DNA from: a virus
Length of the DNA: 64,000 nucleotides
Reading direction: 5' to 3' (one strand)
IMG/VR virus record: IMGVR_UViG_3300023179_000082
Coordinates: 1-64,000 of that record
The position numbers were made by a program, and so were the translations under genes. Below are positions 14,301-21,572 of the stretch, in pieces; the first letter of the stretch is position 1, and each line of letters starts with the position of its first letter. The notes under the pieces are model-generated. The model was not told the origin of the DNA and did no database searches. It was given only the letters and a program-made list of their open reading frames with translations.

Positions 14301-17300
14301 GCATTATATGCAACTGCACCTGTCTGTCCTGTACCTGCTGTGCTTGTTAATGTAGTTAATTGATAAACAGGAATACTTTCATACACTGCCCATTGTGCAT
14401 CGGGTTGTGGTCCATCCTCATCTGCCCAAAGTTTTTTACGAGCAAATTCATTATTTGGTATGGGGAAGTTGCTAGCATTGCTTGGTTGTGTTACACGATG
14501 ATTTTGAAACTTGAATGATATACCTATACCTTCAATAGTACGTATATTATTTGGTAATAGTTTATTGATTAATACTGAGTTTAATGATACTTTTGTGTTT
14601 ACAGTGTAATATCCATCAATGTTACTATCAAAACCAACAACACTGAAACGTTGATTTTTTGTCAATCCATGTGGGCGATCATAGGTTAATGTACAGGTAC
14701 CATTTAAATTATTTTGCATGAGTACAACAACTGCGCCAACCGAGATTGGTGTACTTACGTTCCATGTGCTTAGATAATCTGCCAACCATATGTAATCACC
14801 ATAGTACATATTTTGCACTGTATTGGAATCATCATTCAATCCAAAATAGTTGTATGATGTAGTTTTTACATCATCATAATTAACATAACCTGCAGTTGGA
14901 ATACCTGCTTGTACTGTGTAATTATCAACCATAGGTGGCAAGAAATCTGCTGTATATGGTTTTCTATCCCAATTAATTAATTCATCGATATTGGTTGTTT
15001 GTTGTGCACCATTAACTGAAGTAATATTAGCATCAGTAAATCCAATAATTGTTGGATTACTGTTTAAGTCTGCTTCAATAAGTAAGGTTTCAACAAAATT
15101 GCTACTATTTACTGCACCAAATTCGCCACTTTGTATACCCCAATTTTCGTAAATATCATAATCAATTTGCCCTTGTGCAAATTCTGCTCGCTTAAATGCA
15201 CTAGCAATTATGTTTGTACCTTTTTCTTTGATAAAGTTTTTATAGATATTAACTTGGCTAATGGTGCTTAAATCTGCTGCTGCCATATAATTTCTTGGTC
15301 TAAAACCAATCAAACTAAATGATAATAAATCAGTATCAGGATTAAGTGCGGCTACATTAGTATTGTAGAAGTTTAGTGCTTCAGCAGCTTCAGTACTAGG
15401 ATTAGCTAATAATCCTTCTTGTACATCTTGATAATCACTTGCTATCCATTGTTCTTGATTAAAATTAGCGTTAGGTTCAATAATGGTTGCAGCAACCCAA
15501 TACTTGTCCTTATACTTGACAATTTGACCTTTTGTATACTTTATGTTTGATTGCCATTCAACAATGTTGTTTTGATTTAATAAGAAACCTTGTGCATCAA
15601 CATATCCATCCCACTCAGCAGTAACATAACCCTTCATCAATATACGTTCTTGGCGTAAACCAATAGATACATTATAGATAACATCATTAAACAATGTTAC
15701 ATTATCAAATACAATGGCATGTTCAATATTAGACATATTAAAAATAGAATATGCTAATGTATCGCCAACATTTTTTACTTGTAGCTCAAACAATGTACCA
15801 TCACGATTGACCAACATATTTGTTGGTTTGATAGGCACCATGTTTTGATCGAGTACAAAATTACTTTGTTGTAATGTTAATGGCTGAACAATAAAGTTCT
15901 CTCTATTAACAGTAAGTTTTTGACTGTTTGGGTTAAGGTTAATTAATGAACCTACTGACCATTTTTGTGATTGCCAATATAAGAACTCAGCAACCATTTG
16001 TGACCAATTATATTCAATGCCATCATAGTTATTGATAAACTGCATACCTTGGTTTTTAAGGTGTGCACCATAACGTACTAAAAATTCAGCTACACCTTCT
16101 AAACTGTAAAATTCGGTACCATATGGCACAAGATAGGTTTCAGTTTTGTTAAATTCTGCGCTTACAGTGACACGGTATTTGTCATAGGAAATGATTTCTT
16201 TATAATTGTTGTTAATAGGTAAAGCACAACGGAAGAAACTTTGTGTTAAACTATTACCCCATACAGTATAACCATTTGCAGTTTTTTGTACAATTACTGT
16301 TGACCATGTGATTTTATCAGATGGTACATTATCATACAGTAATATGTTATAGCTTTCTGCAGGTATTAACAAACCTGTGTTAGTACTATTTGTGCTTGCT
16401 TTTTCAACAAGAAAACTTAAAAACTTCTTAGCTGTAAATCCACCAACACGATATACCAAACGCACATCTAAATTTTGTATAGCAGTTTGTACATCAGTAG
16501 TCGATGATGTACCACGTTGGTTAAGATAATCAACTACCCAATTAATATAACTGTGTTTAGGTGTACCATCACCATATACTACAATGTCATTTGGGTTGAT
16601 GTGGTAACGATCATTGTACAACCATTGTGCTATTTCAGTGTTAAAACGATATAAATCACGATCAACCATCAAACCAAAGAATTTTGCAGGTTTTGTTAAT
16701 ACAAACAATCTCATTAAGTCAAATGGGTATGTACTGCTTTTCTCATAACTCGCTTCTGTTGGCGAATCATCCCCAGGTAACCAATCCCTCCTAAAATCTA
16801 TTGAATTATAAAAACCAATCACTACACTTAAAGGTGGTACTAAATTACCTGAACTATCAACAGGAATTATGTTTAACAATTGTGGACGTTGATATTTGGT
16901 TAATGTATAACTATTTCCATTATTCCATACAAAACCATTGGCTAAATCTGTCCATAACACAGTGTTATCACTAGTATATGGTGCATCGCCATAGTAACTA
17001 ATCCACCATGAAGGACGTGCTGCAAAACCAAGCATTTGCCATGGAGTAATATGTGGTGTATCCGTATCATATAACCACTTGTACAAACCACGCCAATATC
17101 CTTGTTTAACTAGGCTATTATCTATTTCAATAGTGCTACCACGATAGTTGTAAGTAAATGCATTGTCAGCACGATAAAAATTAGTGCGATAATTTAAACG
17201 ATTCTTCCCAATCCAATTTAAAAATGATGGGGTTGTAACTTGTAATACTTCTTCATCGCTATATGCAGTGGTGCGGAACTGTCCTGGAACAATATCCGCT

Positions 17301-20300
17301 GTTACAATAGGAATATCTTGTGTAACTTTAATATTATTCCATACACGATTTTCAAACTCAAATAAGGCAATATCACGTGGGTCAGTTAAACGACCATTGA
17401 CATAAGTGCCATATAGTTTTGTGTAACTGCCATCATGCCCTATAATGAAGTATGTTGGTGTAGTATAACTATTGTCTAATAATACTTGTGGAACAAATGC
17501 AGGATACATGCCTAACTTTGATGGTGTATTAGGACAGAAAGTACCCCATGTTTGGTTATACTCTTTAATTGTTACAACATCACCTGCTAAGAAATCAAAA
17601 GTTATGGTTACACTTGGAGAGGTAGTGCTTGTTACCCAATTAACATTACGCAATAATTGTATTTCACGAGCATATCCATCAATTTGTCGTGTAACATAAA
17701 TGCCTAAACCATCATAATTAGCACTAGTAAAATTATAAATTTGACTTAAAGTATAGCTTGCAGTGCTTGCTGAATTTCTAAATGAGTAATTATTGGTGAT
17801 ATAAGCATCACCACTATAAAACATATCACTCCAAAAGAATGGCACAGTCTCTGCTTTAGCTTGCACCAAACGTTGAACAATTGTATCTAAAATATAAGAT
17901 GGTGTATCATAAGGTGAAAAGTCTAACTGATAAGCAGTGTCAACAATTAATTGTTTATAATTTGTATATTCATTGCTATTAAAGGTTAATGCATCTAACA
18001 CATTATACCCAGGCTTCCTTAAAAACAACCCTGTTAATAATAAGGGAGCACTGTTTTGTACAATTTTATTACCATATTCACTTAAATTAGGTAAATCACG
18101 ACTGTTATTATTTCCTACGAAATTACCTGTTACTAATCCACTATTTTCGCATATACTAATCCAATGATTACGTATGCCACCTAAGTCTAATGTAGTTGGG
18201 TTAACATTGAATGGATTGTTTTCTAAGTTAGTAGGTACAGTAAAATAAGCATTTGAACTAATTTCAGGACTTAATAATTCTACAACAATAGGTAAATCAT
18301 ATTCAACATTAGGTACAGTAATGATAGTTTCTGTACTAGTCACTGTATAACTAAATTGATTAGATTTTAAATAACGATTATTTAAATATACTTTAACAGG
18401 GTTCCATCCTGTATCAGGTTGTGCAGGAATTTCACATATTACAGTGGTAACATTGTTGGCTGTGTTAAAAGCACTACTAGTAAATGAAAATACTTGATAT
18501 TGTACGCTTTGTTCTACAGAATTAACCCAACCAATACGTTTAGTAGGAATGGTAGGAATAATATATTGATTTACATAACCTGTATTAATTAATTCACTTA
18601 CTGTGGTAGTGCCACTAGTATAACTAAATGTATCAGTATTAAAGTTTACAGTAAAGTTAATGTCACTAGTATTTTCAATACTTGTATATTGTATAGGAAA
18701 ACCTAACACAGGGTCATCAGGACCGTCAGGGTTAGGTGTATATGAAAATAATTTACTACCTGCAAAAGTAGAAGCAGGATATGAAGATGTATTAGATAAA
18801 CTTACACCATTTTCATTTAACACATCAAACAATGGTGCTTGATTAGTGCCTGTTTTTAATTGTGATTGTTGCCAACCACCTGTACCACTAAACAATTCTA
18901 AATCATAGTAAAACGTACGTCCAACATGATTATAAGAATCATCACCACGTGTAATAATTGCTTGACTTAAATCTTCTACAGCAACATCTGTATCTTGTAC
19001 AAAACTTGCAACTGTTGTACCTGATGTATCAATTTGTACAAAAGTAGCGTAGTAAATTTTATTACGTACACTAGAGTCAGTATCATTACTAACAATTATT
19101 CTTGCACCATCAAATACTGTTTGTCCATCAATAACATAATTACCAAAACTTGCATATGCAGTACCCACGCTAGGTGGTGTATATCCTTGCGTGTCTAATG
19201 GTTCAGGTGAACTTATATCTGCTACTGAAGATAATTTAAACGTTGTTATACTTGGCGTAGATGTATCAATATCATAGATATAATATAGTTGATTATCTAA
19301 ATCAAGCCATTCGCTAGGCCATGTATTAGGAATTTGTAAAACAACTGATTGACCCTCTACTAGCGTAACATTAAGAGCAGGATTTTCTATACCCACTAAT
19401 TCTGAATTGTTAACTGTTACAACTGCTGCACTTGCAGAAGAAAAGTTTGCAATAGTTGGTAAGGTAGGAATAATACCTTCTACGGTAGTAAACAAATCTA
19501 CGGTAGCAGTATCAATATAGTCAACATCACCTAATGAGTTAATACCACTAGTAAATAATTTTAAATTAGGTACAAACTCAATAATTGGGCGTTTTGCTCT
19601 TGCTGAAGTTGATTCTAAATCTTGTAAAGCACGTGCGCTTTTTGTATAATCATAGGTTGCTTGTAACACTTCATAATGAAACCAACGATTACTACGTGAC
19701 CACGCATTGCGATCACGTGATAAACGACTAATAGTGATATAATCTTGACTAATAGGTTGATTTAAAATTACATCATATCCTGTTGTATCATATGGTTCCA
19801 TATCATATGGTACAAATATTGGATCAGTATACAATTCAGGTGTACTTAAGTCTGTAGTAGGTATTAACTCAATTGCAGTGCCAACACCTTCAACATAATA
19901 TTCACCTTCTTCATAAGCAACAGGTATAACATTACCTTCAAACCTAACTTTTAAACCATTCGTGAAAACCACACCATTAGGACTAGTATAAGTTGATTTA
20001 CCAACAATATCAGTGATAAAGATAGATGCATCTGCATTGCTATCAATAAGTTCTATAATACCTACACTATTCGGATCATTAGCATTTTGATAATATAATC
20101 GATTTAATTGTGCGCTAAGATAAGGAATTAACTCAATTTGTCCTGCTAAATTTCTAAAGAATGAACGTGCTTGATATACTGTACCTAAGTTTACTGTAAT
20201 TTTTTCCAATGTTGGAATATTACTTTCTTCAACTAAGCGTATAATGATTGTTTGGTCAAAACCAATCTCTACAGGCGTAGTTACGCTTTGTGCAGGATCA

Positions 20301-21514
20301 GGATAACTTTCATCATAACGTGGGTATGGTGCAGCATTATAACCTACTGTAACCGCAGGTGGAACAGGATAACGCTCATTTTCAAAGGTTAAAGTTGTAG
20401 ATGTTGTTACGGTAACATTGTTACTTAAATATACGTTAGAATTAACTACATTTTCTACTACTGTGTTTGATGGTATACCGCTACCTGTCACAACCATACC
20501 TGGGTAGATATTTGCAATATCATCCACGCCAATGATAGACACACTTGTATAAGTTCCATCAGGAGTGGTTGTTGCTGTTAGTACATTATTTGTATCATAT
20601 ACAATACGATAATATTTTACTTGATTGGCAATGCTGTCAGGACCGTAAAACAGTATACTTTTACCATTTAAATCAGTAACTCCATCAATATTATAACCAA
20701 TCTCAGCTAATGTTTTACCATTTAAATCATCATAAGTGCCTGTATAGATGATGTCAACCGCATGGTTACCAGGCAAATCATACTGCGATTGTGCTATTTT
20801 AGATGGTACCGTAAATGTTACAACACCTGTAGATGCGCCATTGTTCGTAACACCAAGTATATCTCTTGTACTGATATTAGGATAATTAGGCAGTGTTCCT
20901 GTTACGCCTGGCACGCCTTGTATCCAAAATGGATCACTACCACTTGTAACAAAACGATAAGTGCCACCACGTAGCAATGTAATAATTGGGTTTTTCTGTT
21001 CAAAACTTGAAATTCTATAACCATCACTAGAATCAAGTACGTTATATGTTCTACGATTGTATACAGTATCAGTTGATACTAGCACAGAATCAGGACCAAG
21101 CGGTAACCAATAGTATTGCTGATAGTTCAACAACATGTCATAGTTAATGTATGATTCCCAACTATAACTATCTTGTGTGAATAAATCTTGTGGGTTTAGG
21201 GTTAAATTGTTTGGTTGCTTAAGGGCATCGACAATACCTGGGTAGGAGATAAAGTCCTGTGGCTTTTGTGTATCAGGCTTTAAAAAGATAACCGCAGGTT
21301 CAAGCTGATAGTCAGTCCTGATTTTGTCAGGTTCGACAACATATTTGTCATTGCGATTAATGCCATAGCCAAATTTTTCGCCAATATAGCCTTGAACAGC
21401 AGTTACATTCTTTTGCTGAGTCAATTGCTCTAGCGTAGCAGACAAAAATTGTCTGTTAGTTTCAGTCCTGAATATTTCAGGCAAAAAGTCGATTGTGCGT
21501 ACCTTGGTTACCAT
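2351..21514 (-). CDS. Giant modular virion structural protein, 6387 aa
   Basis: A single uninterrupted frame of 6387 codons, about 30% of the window. It begins MVTKVRTIDFLPEIFRTETN, a start I associate with large baseplate/virion structural proteins of T4-like marine phages. Directly after gp6, it occupies the place of T4 gp7. Visible modules: a cupredoxin-like segment (about 20720-21000; RGGTYRF, DPFWIQG, VTNNG, VTFTVP); an FG-GAP-like propeller (about 13230-14390; FGYSVACSNQG, GHSVSTF, IVGAP, IAIGAP); several GSGY-x-PP segments (near 7500-8000 and 10630-10830); a long Asn/Ala/Ser/Val-rich fibre-like stretch (about 6300-9800); a BNR-like propeller (about 4000-5120; VAVGNNG, IIVGDLG, VVVGDS); and a C-terminal FCCH-like module (about 2718-2980). 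There is no clear Shine-Dalgarno sequence at the start and only a poor late octamer (ACTAAATA, 21540-21547). Probably a tail-surface or baseplate-attached protein; exact role unknown. Confidence 0.85.
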   Translation of the reverse strand: MVTKVRTIDFLPEIFRTETNRQFLSATLEQLTQQKNVTAVQGYIGEKFGYGINRNDKYVVEPDKIRTDYQLEPAVIFLKPDTQKPQDFISYPGIVDALKQPNNLTLNPQDLFTQDSYSWESYINYDMLLNYQQYYWLPLGPDSVLVSTDTVYNRRTYNVLDSSDGYRISSFEQKNPIITLLRGGTYRFVTSGSDPFWIQGVPGVTGTLPNYPNISTRDILGVTNNGASTGVVTFTVPSKIAQSQYDLPGNHAVDIIYTGTYDDLNGKTLAEIGYNIDGVTDLNGKSILFYGPDSIANQVKYYRIVYDTNNVLTATTTPDGTYTSVSIIGVDDIANIYPGMVVTGSGIPSNTVVENVVNSNVYLSNNVTVTTSTTLTFENERYPVPPAVTVGYNAAPYPRYDESYPDPAQSVTTPVEIGFDQTIIIRLVEESNIPTLEKITVNLGTVYQARSFFRNLAGQIELIPYLSAQLNRLYYQNANDPNSVGIIELIDSNADASIFITDIVGKSTYTSPNGVVFTNGLKVRFEGNVIPVAYEEGEYYVEGVGTAIELIPTTDLSTPELYTDPIFVPYDMEPYDTTGYDVILNQPISQDYITISRLSRDRNAWSRSNRWFHYEVLQATYDYTKSARALQDLESTSARAKRPIIEFVPNLKLFTSGINSLGDVDYIDTATVDLFTTVEGIIPTLPTIANFSSASAAVVTVNNSELVGIENPALNVTLVEGQSVVLQIPNTWPSEWLDLDNQLYYIYDIDTSTPSITTFKLSSVADISSPEPLDTQGYTPPSVGTAYASFGNYVIDGQTVFDGARIIVSNDTDSSVRNKIYYATFVQIDTSGTTVASFVQDTDVAVEDLSQAIITRGDDSYNHVGRTFYYDLELFSGTGGWQQSQLKTGTNQAPLFDVLNENGVSLSNTSSYPASTFAGSKLFSYTPNPDGPDDPVLGFPIQYTSIENTSDINFTVNFNTDTFSYTSGTTTVSELINTGYVNQYIIPTIPTKRIGWVNSVEQSVQYQVFSFTSSAFNTANNVTTVICEIPAQPDTGWNPVKVYLNNRYLKSNQFSYTVTSTETIITVPNVEYDLPIVVELLSPEISSNAYFTVPTNLENNPFNVNPTTLDLGGIRNHWISICENSGLVTGNFVGNNNSRDLPNLSEYGNKIVQNSAPLLLTGLFLRKPGYNVLDALTFNSNEYTNYKQLIVDTAYQLDFSPYDTPSYILDTIVQRLVQAKAETVPFFWSDMFYSGDAYITNNYSFRNSASTASYTLSQIYNFTSANYDGLGIYVTRQIDGYAREIQLLRNVNWVTSTTSPSVTITFDFLAGDVVTIKEYNQTWGTFCPNTPSKLGMYPAFVPQVLLDNSYTTPTYFIIGHDGSYTKLYGTYVNGRLTDPRDIALFEFENRVWNNIKVTQDIPIVTADIVPGQFRTTAYSDEEVLQVTTPSFLNWIGKNRLNYRTNFYRADNAFTYNYRGSTIEIDNSLVKQGYWRGLYKWLYDTDTPHITPWQMLGFAARPSWWISYYGDAPYTSDNTVLWTDLANGFVWNNGNSYTLTKYQRPQLLNIIPVDSSGNLVPPLSVVIGFYNSIDFRRDWLPGDDSPTEASYEKSSTYPFDLMRLFVLTKPAKFFGLMVDRDLYRFNTEIAQWLYNDRYHINPNDIVVYGDGTPKHSYINWVVDYLNQRGTSSTTDVQTAIQNLDVRLVYRVGGFTAKKFLSFLVEKASTNSTNTGLLIPAESYNILLYDNVPSDKITWSTVIVQKTANGYTVWGNSLTQSFFRCALPINNNYKEIISYDKYRVTVSAEFNKTETYLVPYGTEFYSLEGVAEFLVRYGAHLKNQGMQFINNYDGIEYNWSQMVAEFLYWQSQKWSVGSLINLNPNSQKLTVNRENFIVQPLTLQQSNFVLDQNMVPIKPTNMLVNRDGTLFELQVKNVGDTLAYSIFNMSNIEHAIVFDNVTLFNDVIYNVSIGLRQERILMKGYVTAEWDGYVDAQGFLLNQNNIVEWQSNIKYTKGQIVKYKDKYWVAATIIEPNANFNQEQWIASDYQDVQEGLLANPSTEAAEALNFYNTNVAALNPDTDLLSFSLIGFRPRNYMAAADLSTISQVNIYKNFIKEKGTNIIASAFKRAEFAQGQIDYDIYENWGIQSGEFGAVNSSNFVETLLIEADLNSNPTIIGFTDANITSVNGAQQTTNIDELINWDRKPYTADFLPPMVDNYTVQAGIPTAGYVNYDDVKTTSYNYFGLNDDSNTVQNMYYGDYIWLADYLSTWNVSTPISVGAVVVLMQNNLNGTCTLTYDRPHGLTKNQRFSVVGFDSNIDGYYTVNTKVSLNSVLINKLLPNNIRTIEGIGISFKFQNHRVTQPSNASNFPIPNNEFARKKLWADEDGPQPDAQWAVYESIPVYQLTTLTSTAGTGQTGAVAYNATIGTVIAYSGYVRVFPLSGSPYNLASSASVTDIAVAGNYIFTVSGTNLRIYTAPSTAVTQTIVLSNAGSSIATSATGTVVYVGSSSTNNVYQYINTGASWVAGSTVTTPSASGSVGAVLGFGYSVACSNQGNKLFVSAPTSTISGITEAGVVYCFDYTGSAINLQQTIVNPAPHQGALYGHSVSTFQYGSDFIVGAPFNLQTVSGVNNVEGAVYRYTSSAQRYGTISGVVSASYPFSGTLYIDSDIITITAAANLAGIVSQINAGLTGAGRTAAATASGSTLTIAVDPLLVDTPLNILDISSNSVATLTALGLTPYTLTQTLFEPYKTDTAQFGYHVVMNESSSIAIGAPTATKHDRTTFDFSDNYLNDDTIFDWGATTFIDQWPLFGEVLVYDYLPAANENITNPGKYVFAEYTNDPTYNIGNYGLQPMYGSGGIAFRDSVITVTSPMWGTPDVGRVTQFTSSNQQTWNVIRAPLAAVNINKLEYISIYDTIDNTDLEYLDYIDPIQGKLFGALESNIDYITMKDPAGYGVNSPAWTKDMVGRIWFDPSNIRMVDTHQSVYGETSTPYSVYNAKHWGQPFVGSLPLVYRWTESTVDPLNYAGPGTPRNFDNYVTVTVQDNNTNSLVSLYYFWVENNPIIDTKIGKTLNTSTIASYILNPIGSGIAYLAPIGTNAVALYNTNTYIRANSSALHIGYSNNVNFDNKHVEFNLIKQNDPFDFLNGIPNIRRVGQQDPQGLYLKYINSFAGRDILAQPVPDTNLPLLVRYGTSNVYRQSMFRDRTLALENYITYVNNVLINYPVTESRVMTFLNESGTGWDTTDFWSYENYWVSGYSNATKAQVQVQSVPELAAVTAREGLVARVSVTSTSGNAVFYAYLNNEWVLIGIENGTIQFSSTLYTNTDLNEVSLPIRYVIRAINEQIFIGDLQIERNRSLVLMFNYIMSEAQQRKNYLPWLNKTSLIDVSHTIRELIPYEKFQRDNQEFLSGYLNEVKPYHVVIKDFSFRYVGTEIFEGDITDFDVPSRYVQSLANYESPILVYELTQAQDNEYLPSNPIWTTSEYVNWYNNYGLSIDQSEAENVSIAVLRRFVSLDATSIFVSNAYGMPAIGYIQIDDEIIGYNFVDYYRGRLAGLSRARFGTTIATHNPNTEVLLSFDPVTIIETGRAYANPPTIDAVIDLAQFPEPRTEAQLTPIMANDRVIGIQVDDSGSGYAQQPEILIQPAFEETFNANAFGVGTNRINLTAATNFISGDCVRYRVEEGSTPPLGLTDGAYYYVRVNIASNSLFLFNNKAAALARQGDVNYNDDPVMIYGNAVGNGHVFGETARAVAFTTSRPTRELRTTIRLDRTSYRSTITSWDGANTAYAGPYTDPVNISSSLFLASGENYGLFSNSNITIPTSLPSTISVTTTTSPTVFKSNQVIAMTATSVWEAATYGNGQPIVTYNTANSPFTTFAIVDNEGLNAGGGAEALRGAAISFDSNGNPDFNLLGTPTWYGNNNANTSNVYWKPISTITSASRPTVTTTVDHNLVNWQKVYIANLTVTPSSGNVINNASFYANRLSNTAFYLYSVNTSLTGLTAAANVTSGAIINVAGGNVANTFAIDDRIQFSSDANATSFIITNRWAANNNIQVTPSVSGATGNVNIGSLIWLTKPESTVGYSGGNAITAGNIIPYISTVTLTNSYTITNAISTNSTVYVSAAVSNPKYIIGTISNIVGANANTFDLEVSSFSANNGTYANWNINYYITAASEGAKIDFANAAIGNNTTTNGVRIQLDFANSFVSPGQAQGQSIEIFNVAETVVSANFTANTFLSANVPLDDVANIYLGQRAYGGNMASNSYVVAIYPDSNIANAPAGSVQFNNFQNLTLGANNQILFAKGWFNENSYYGNVVKVSGNFSNVDLYYDQMFNDPVPYANFITTYGSNISKMIAFINEPFNVTPSVISYGGNVYSAIGSPSGVTTIPPLDTANWQLISTSNVELNAIDRITVAYEPTANMVGVDVAQLVEGVQYPNSTIFGGMMDEVLDPTTYYDAYVLSPSFTAVDPTIYDVSGGSFSDGYAPPELVAGVVTDTIDINVNTRPGSTWDYDSTVATRVFRVNALNLIDEYNGNNVIYPPNGSGYRLPPDVTVDAPPTLPLIFGGVEVTATGQPVVNGYGGRLGTPTVGPIGAINEGRVLSIPVTSIGVGYKVPPTVIIDMPRYANNMVNTSGVQATARVTIRNGELTGVIITQPGSGYDPTVPPKVTLVDDEIVGITVTNGGEGYSNVLSVYPTANITAPDILNTTIGLNASNSYTITVANVANITAGMIVGLNYTTNLASNATVGDSNLSLASITGITIGSTVSSNVANFITSNSYVANMHAGNVIELSSPVLSNANTTANIIISPAAATLVTDVDTANLAVNVNIRGNWVNGTNITFSGAQAYCNVALGPVLVDHTGFNAINFQAVIDDVQFTKVLASNANANVATLVINSIDSVHIGQRISTTTANMLAANTYVTNVYKNNNAIGISANTLNAVVANTVFTFNAKEFSFDNIVQTPMDLILFNIDHDNPVFRNTGKSLVYANSNSNVISFNGNLTQAFLSNNIIVFSSNANTPTGNTTTYPQHTVSNISYNNISNVTTFNVSPNIASLSGAANLSTWVLETYDETRIVNTPTNALNSNIYYVDWYDKVVTLNQQWVSNISNVAIDAYVYEVGGGNELERTNTEFNAVRANSTGALTDINIDASFREVFSVVRDPILSPSSANAFNFVYQVYATPLVYRYTAANGEYRQLNYYPEQPTAYTTTTIATTTNGNTIQVLDARGILTSTTLLSATVNTTPSVTSVSFANIALNYTGTVTLDSNVTIPYGSFVSFVDYTAAANTDYYIVAQNPSTDPLGKVKIVLREAVDEHDYLSYVVLGNSGDFDPSTGKTNYGYSIPETQTNVLSTAGTTTATVTAIDAPNVVISLNSTSNVFSGMIVTGGAIPSGGTIVVSVLNSTDVQVASVTGISVTNTLTFSYPQAFSQVIPLVNFVGSPTTTGDTNIENAIVEINGVRLLDQLRQVYVSDGSLPYAAPVPIQLTSDINAITRGTVTIGSTAYTYYVAVGNNGIILVNIDDPTDPLDWVPQINVTGNNLQSVAVSGTKIIIVGDLGTWITLPSSGIVNAASTRSGWAIQSAFTAYSLNSIAYNSVSSTFVVVGDSQTIRTSANDGVTWTDYTVADVTISTAGYTTLPSTHKYNFRKVIWNNYVSGQRFIVVGDCNNLPNVRAPLSTDTAYIGATNYVQGVILLGNSAGTVWTVLPPSAERDDIGSLRSVAYDPLTGNAIIVGQNNASTNIGQPWANGYTINYAGLAISATWAITNINLSLTSTTPFTDIAYIPNYQTLGSPVFYIVGEFDAIAPFTSLIYSLSGSGITWTGSRVDSQVDGDVYALIVESNNDTITVGQHGDVYYVNTDTFSIPTVASQVYGFSPTFTTLGTLVVTINGILQTYPLDYDIIYDSNNTPYVEFVVAPAVGDIIEISYEDNTNISDPYDITFNPALNSAVLTLNIPVQASGDLLTVTTFNRTAQQSLNTLALIGTTVNAIDSIIVSGTVATVTTVNVHPYGAGEIVRINKTNDATYDGANDFGTAFEIISAPTTTTFTINVTGGSPDILGAGYVFAENQYFLNQPDFVILDKSRLWVTVNGYHVAEENYALTNNQVQIFREIYPTDEVGILSMTLGATPNAEYFTIHLSKTGDPTVMRMPPEHTTFTTELFPSDPPDGFLYVKDADRLFDTIIQMQTVTGSTLTVTDPYLVSNLISRVNMVATKVVSGITQASTGVVTTTTNHDLVDGDAVTINNVVGMVQINGLTYYAKVTGYSATTFGLYVDSDLTTPLNTTSYTAYTSGGTYDLEKIATYSPDGYNQIIIESYYSVGTSVEITVWVGNTVVINGEYIRFTEFSLEHDNNSISGLTRGVNGSIVNPSIPVGSLVRPILPKNILPAGYYGYSWNDSRNNPLQISETPAAEFLRSAGN
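2718..2980 (-). repeat. FCCH-like module, copy in the giant protein
   Basis: About 80 residues in the giant protein: SGITQASTGVVT, then GM-x2-ING-x-TYYAK, then ATTFGLY and YTAYTSGGT. The same order of motifs occurs in gp6 (23229-23480) and, more divergent, in gp6 at 22285-22515. It resembles the FCCH-type beta modules common in phage tail proteins. Boundaries are approximate. Confidence 0.6.
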
Positions 21515-21572
21515 ATTTAAAATATACTAATAATAATATTATTTAGTCGCCGTAATTATCAGCATATTTAGA

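Noticed and set aside
2351-21514. Giant ORF as an assembly artefact or a polyprotein cut by gp21
   Set aside because: The frame is continuous with consistent codon use and recognisable tail modules throughout. Nothing marks a regular set of cleavage sites, and gp21 normally acts inside the prohead.
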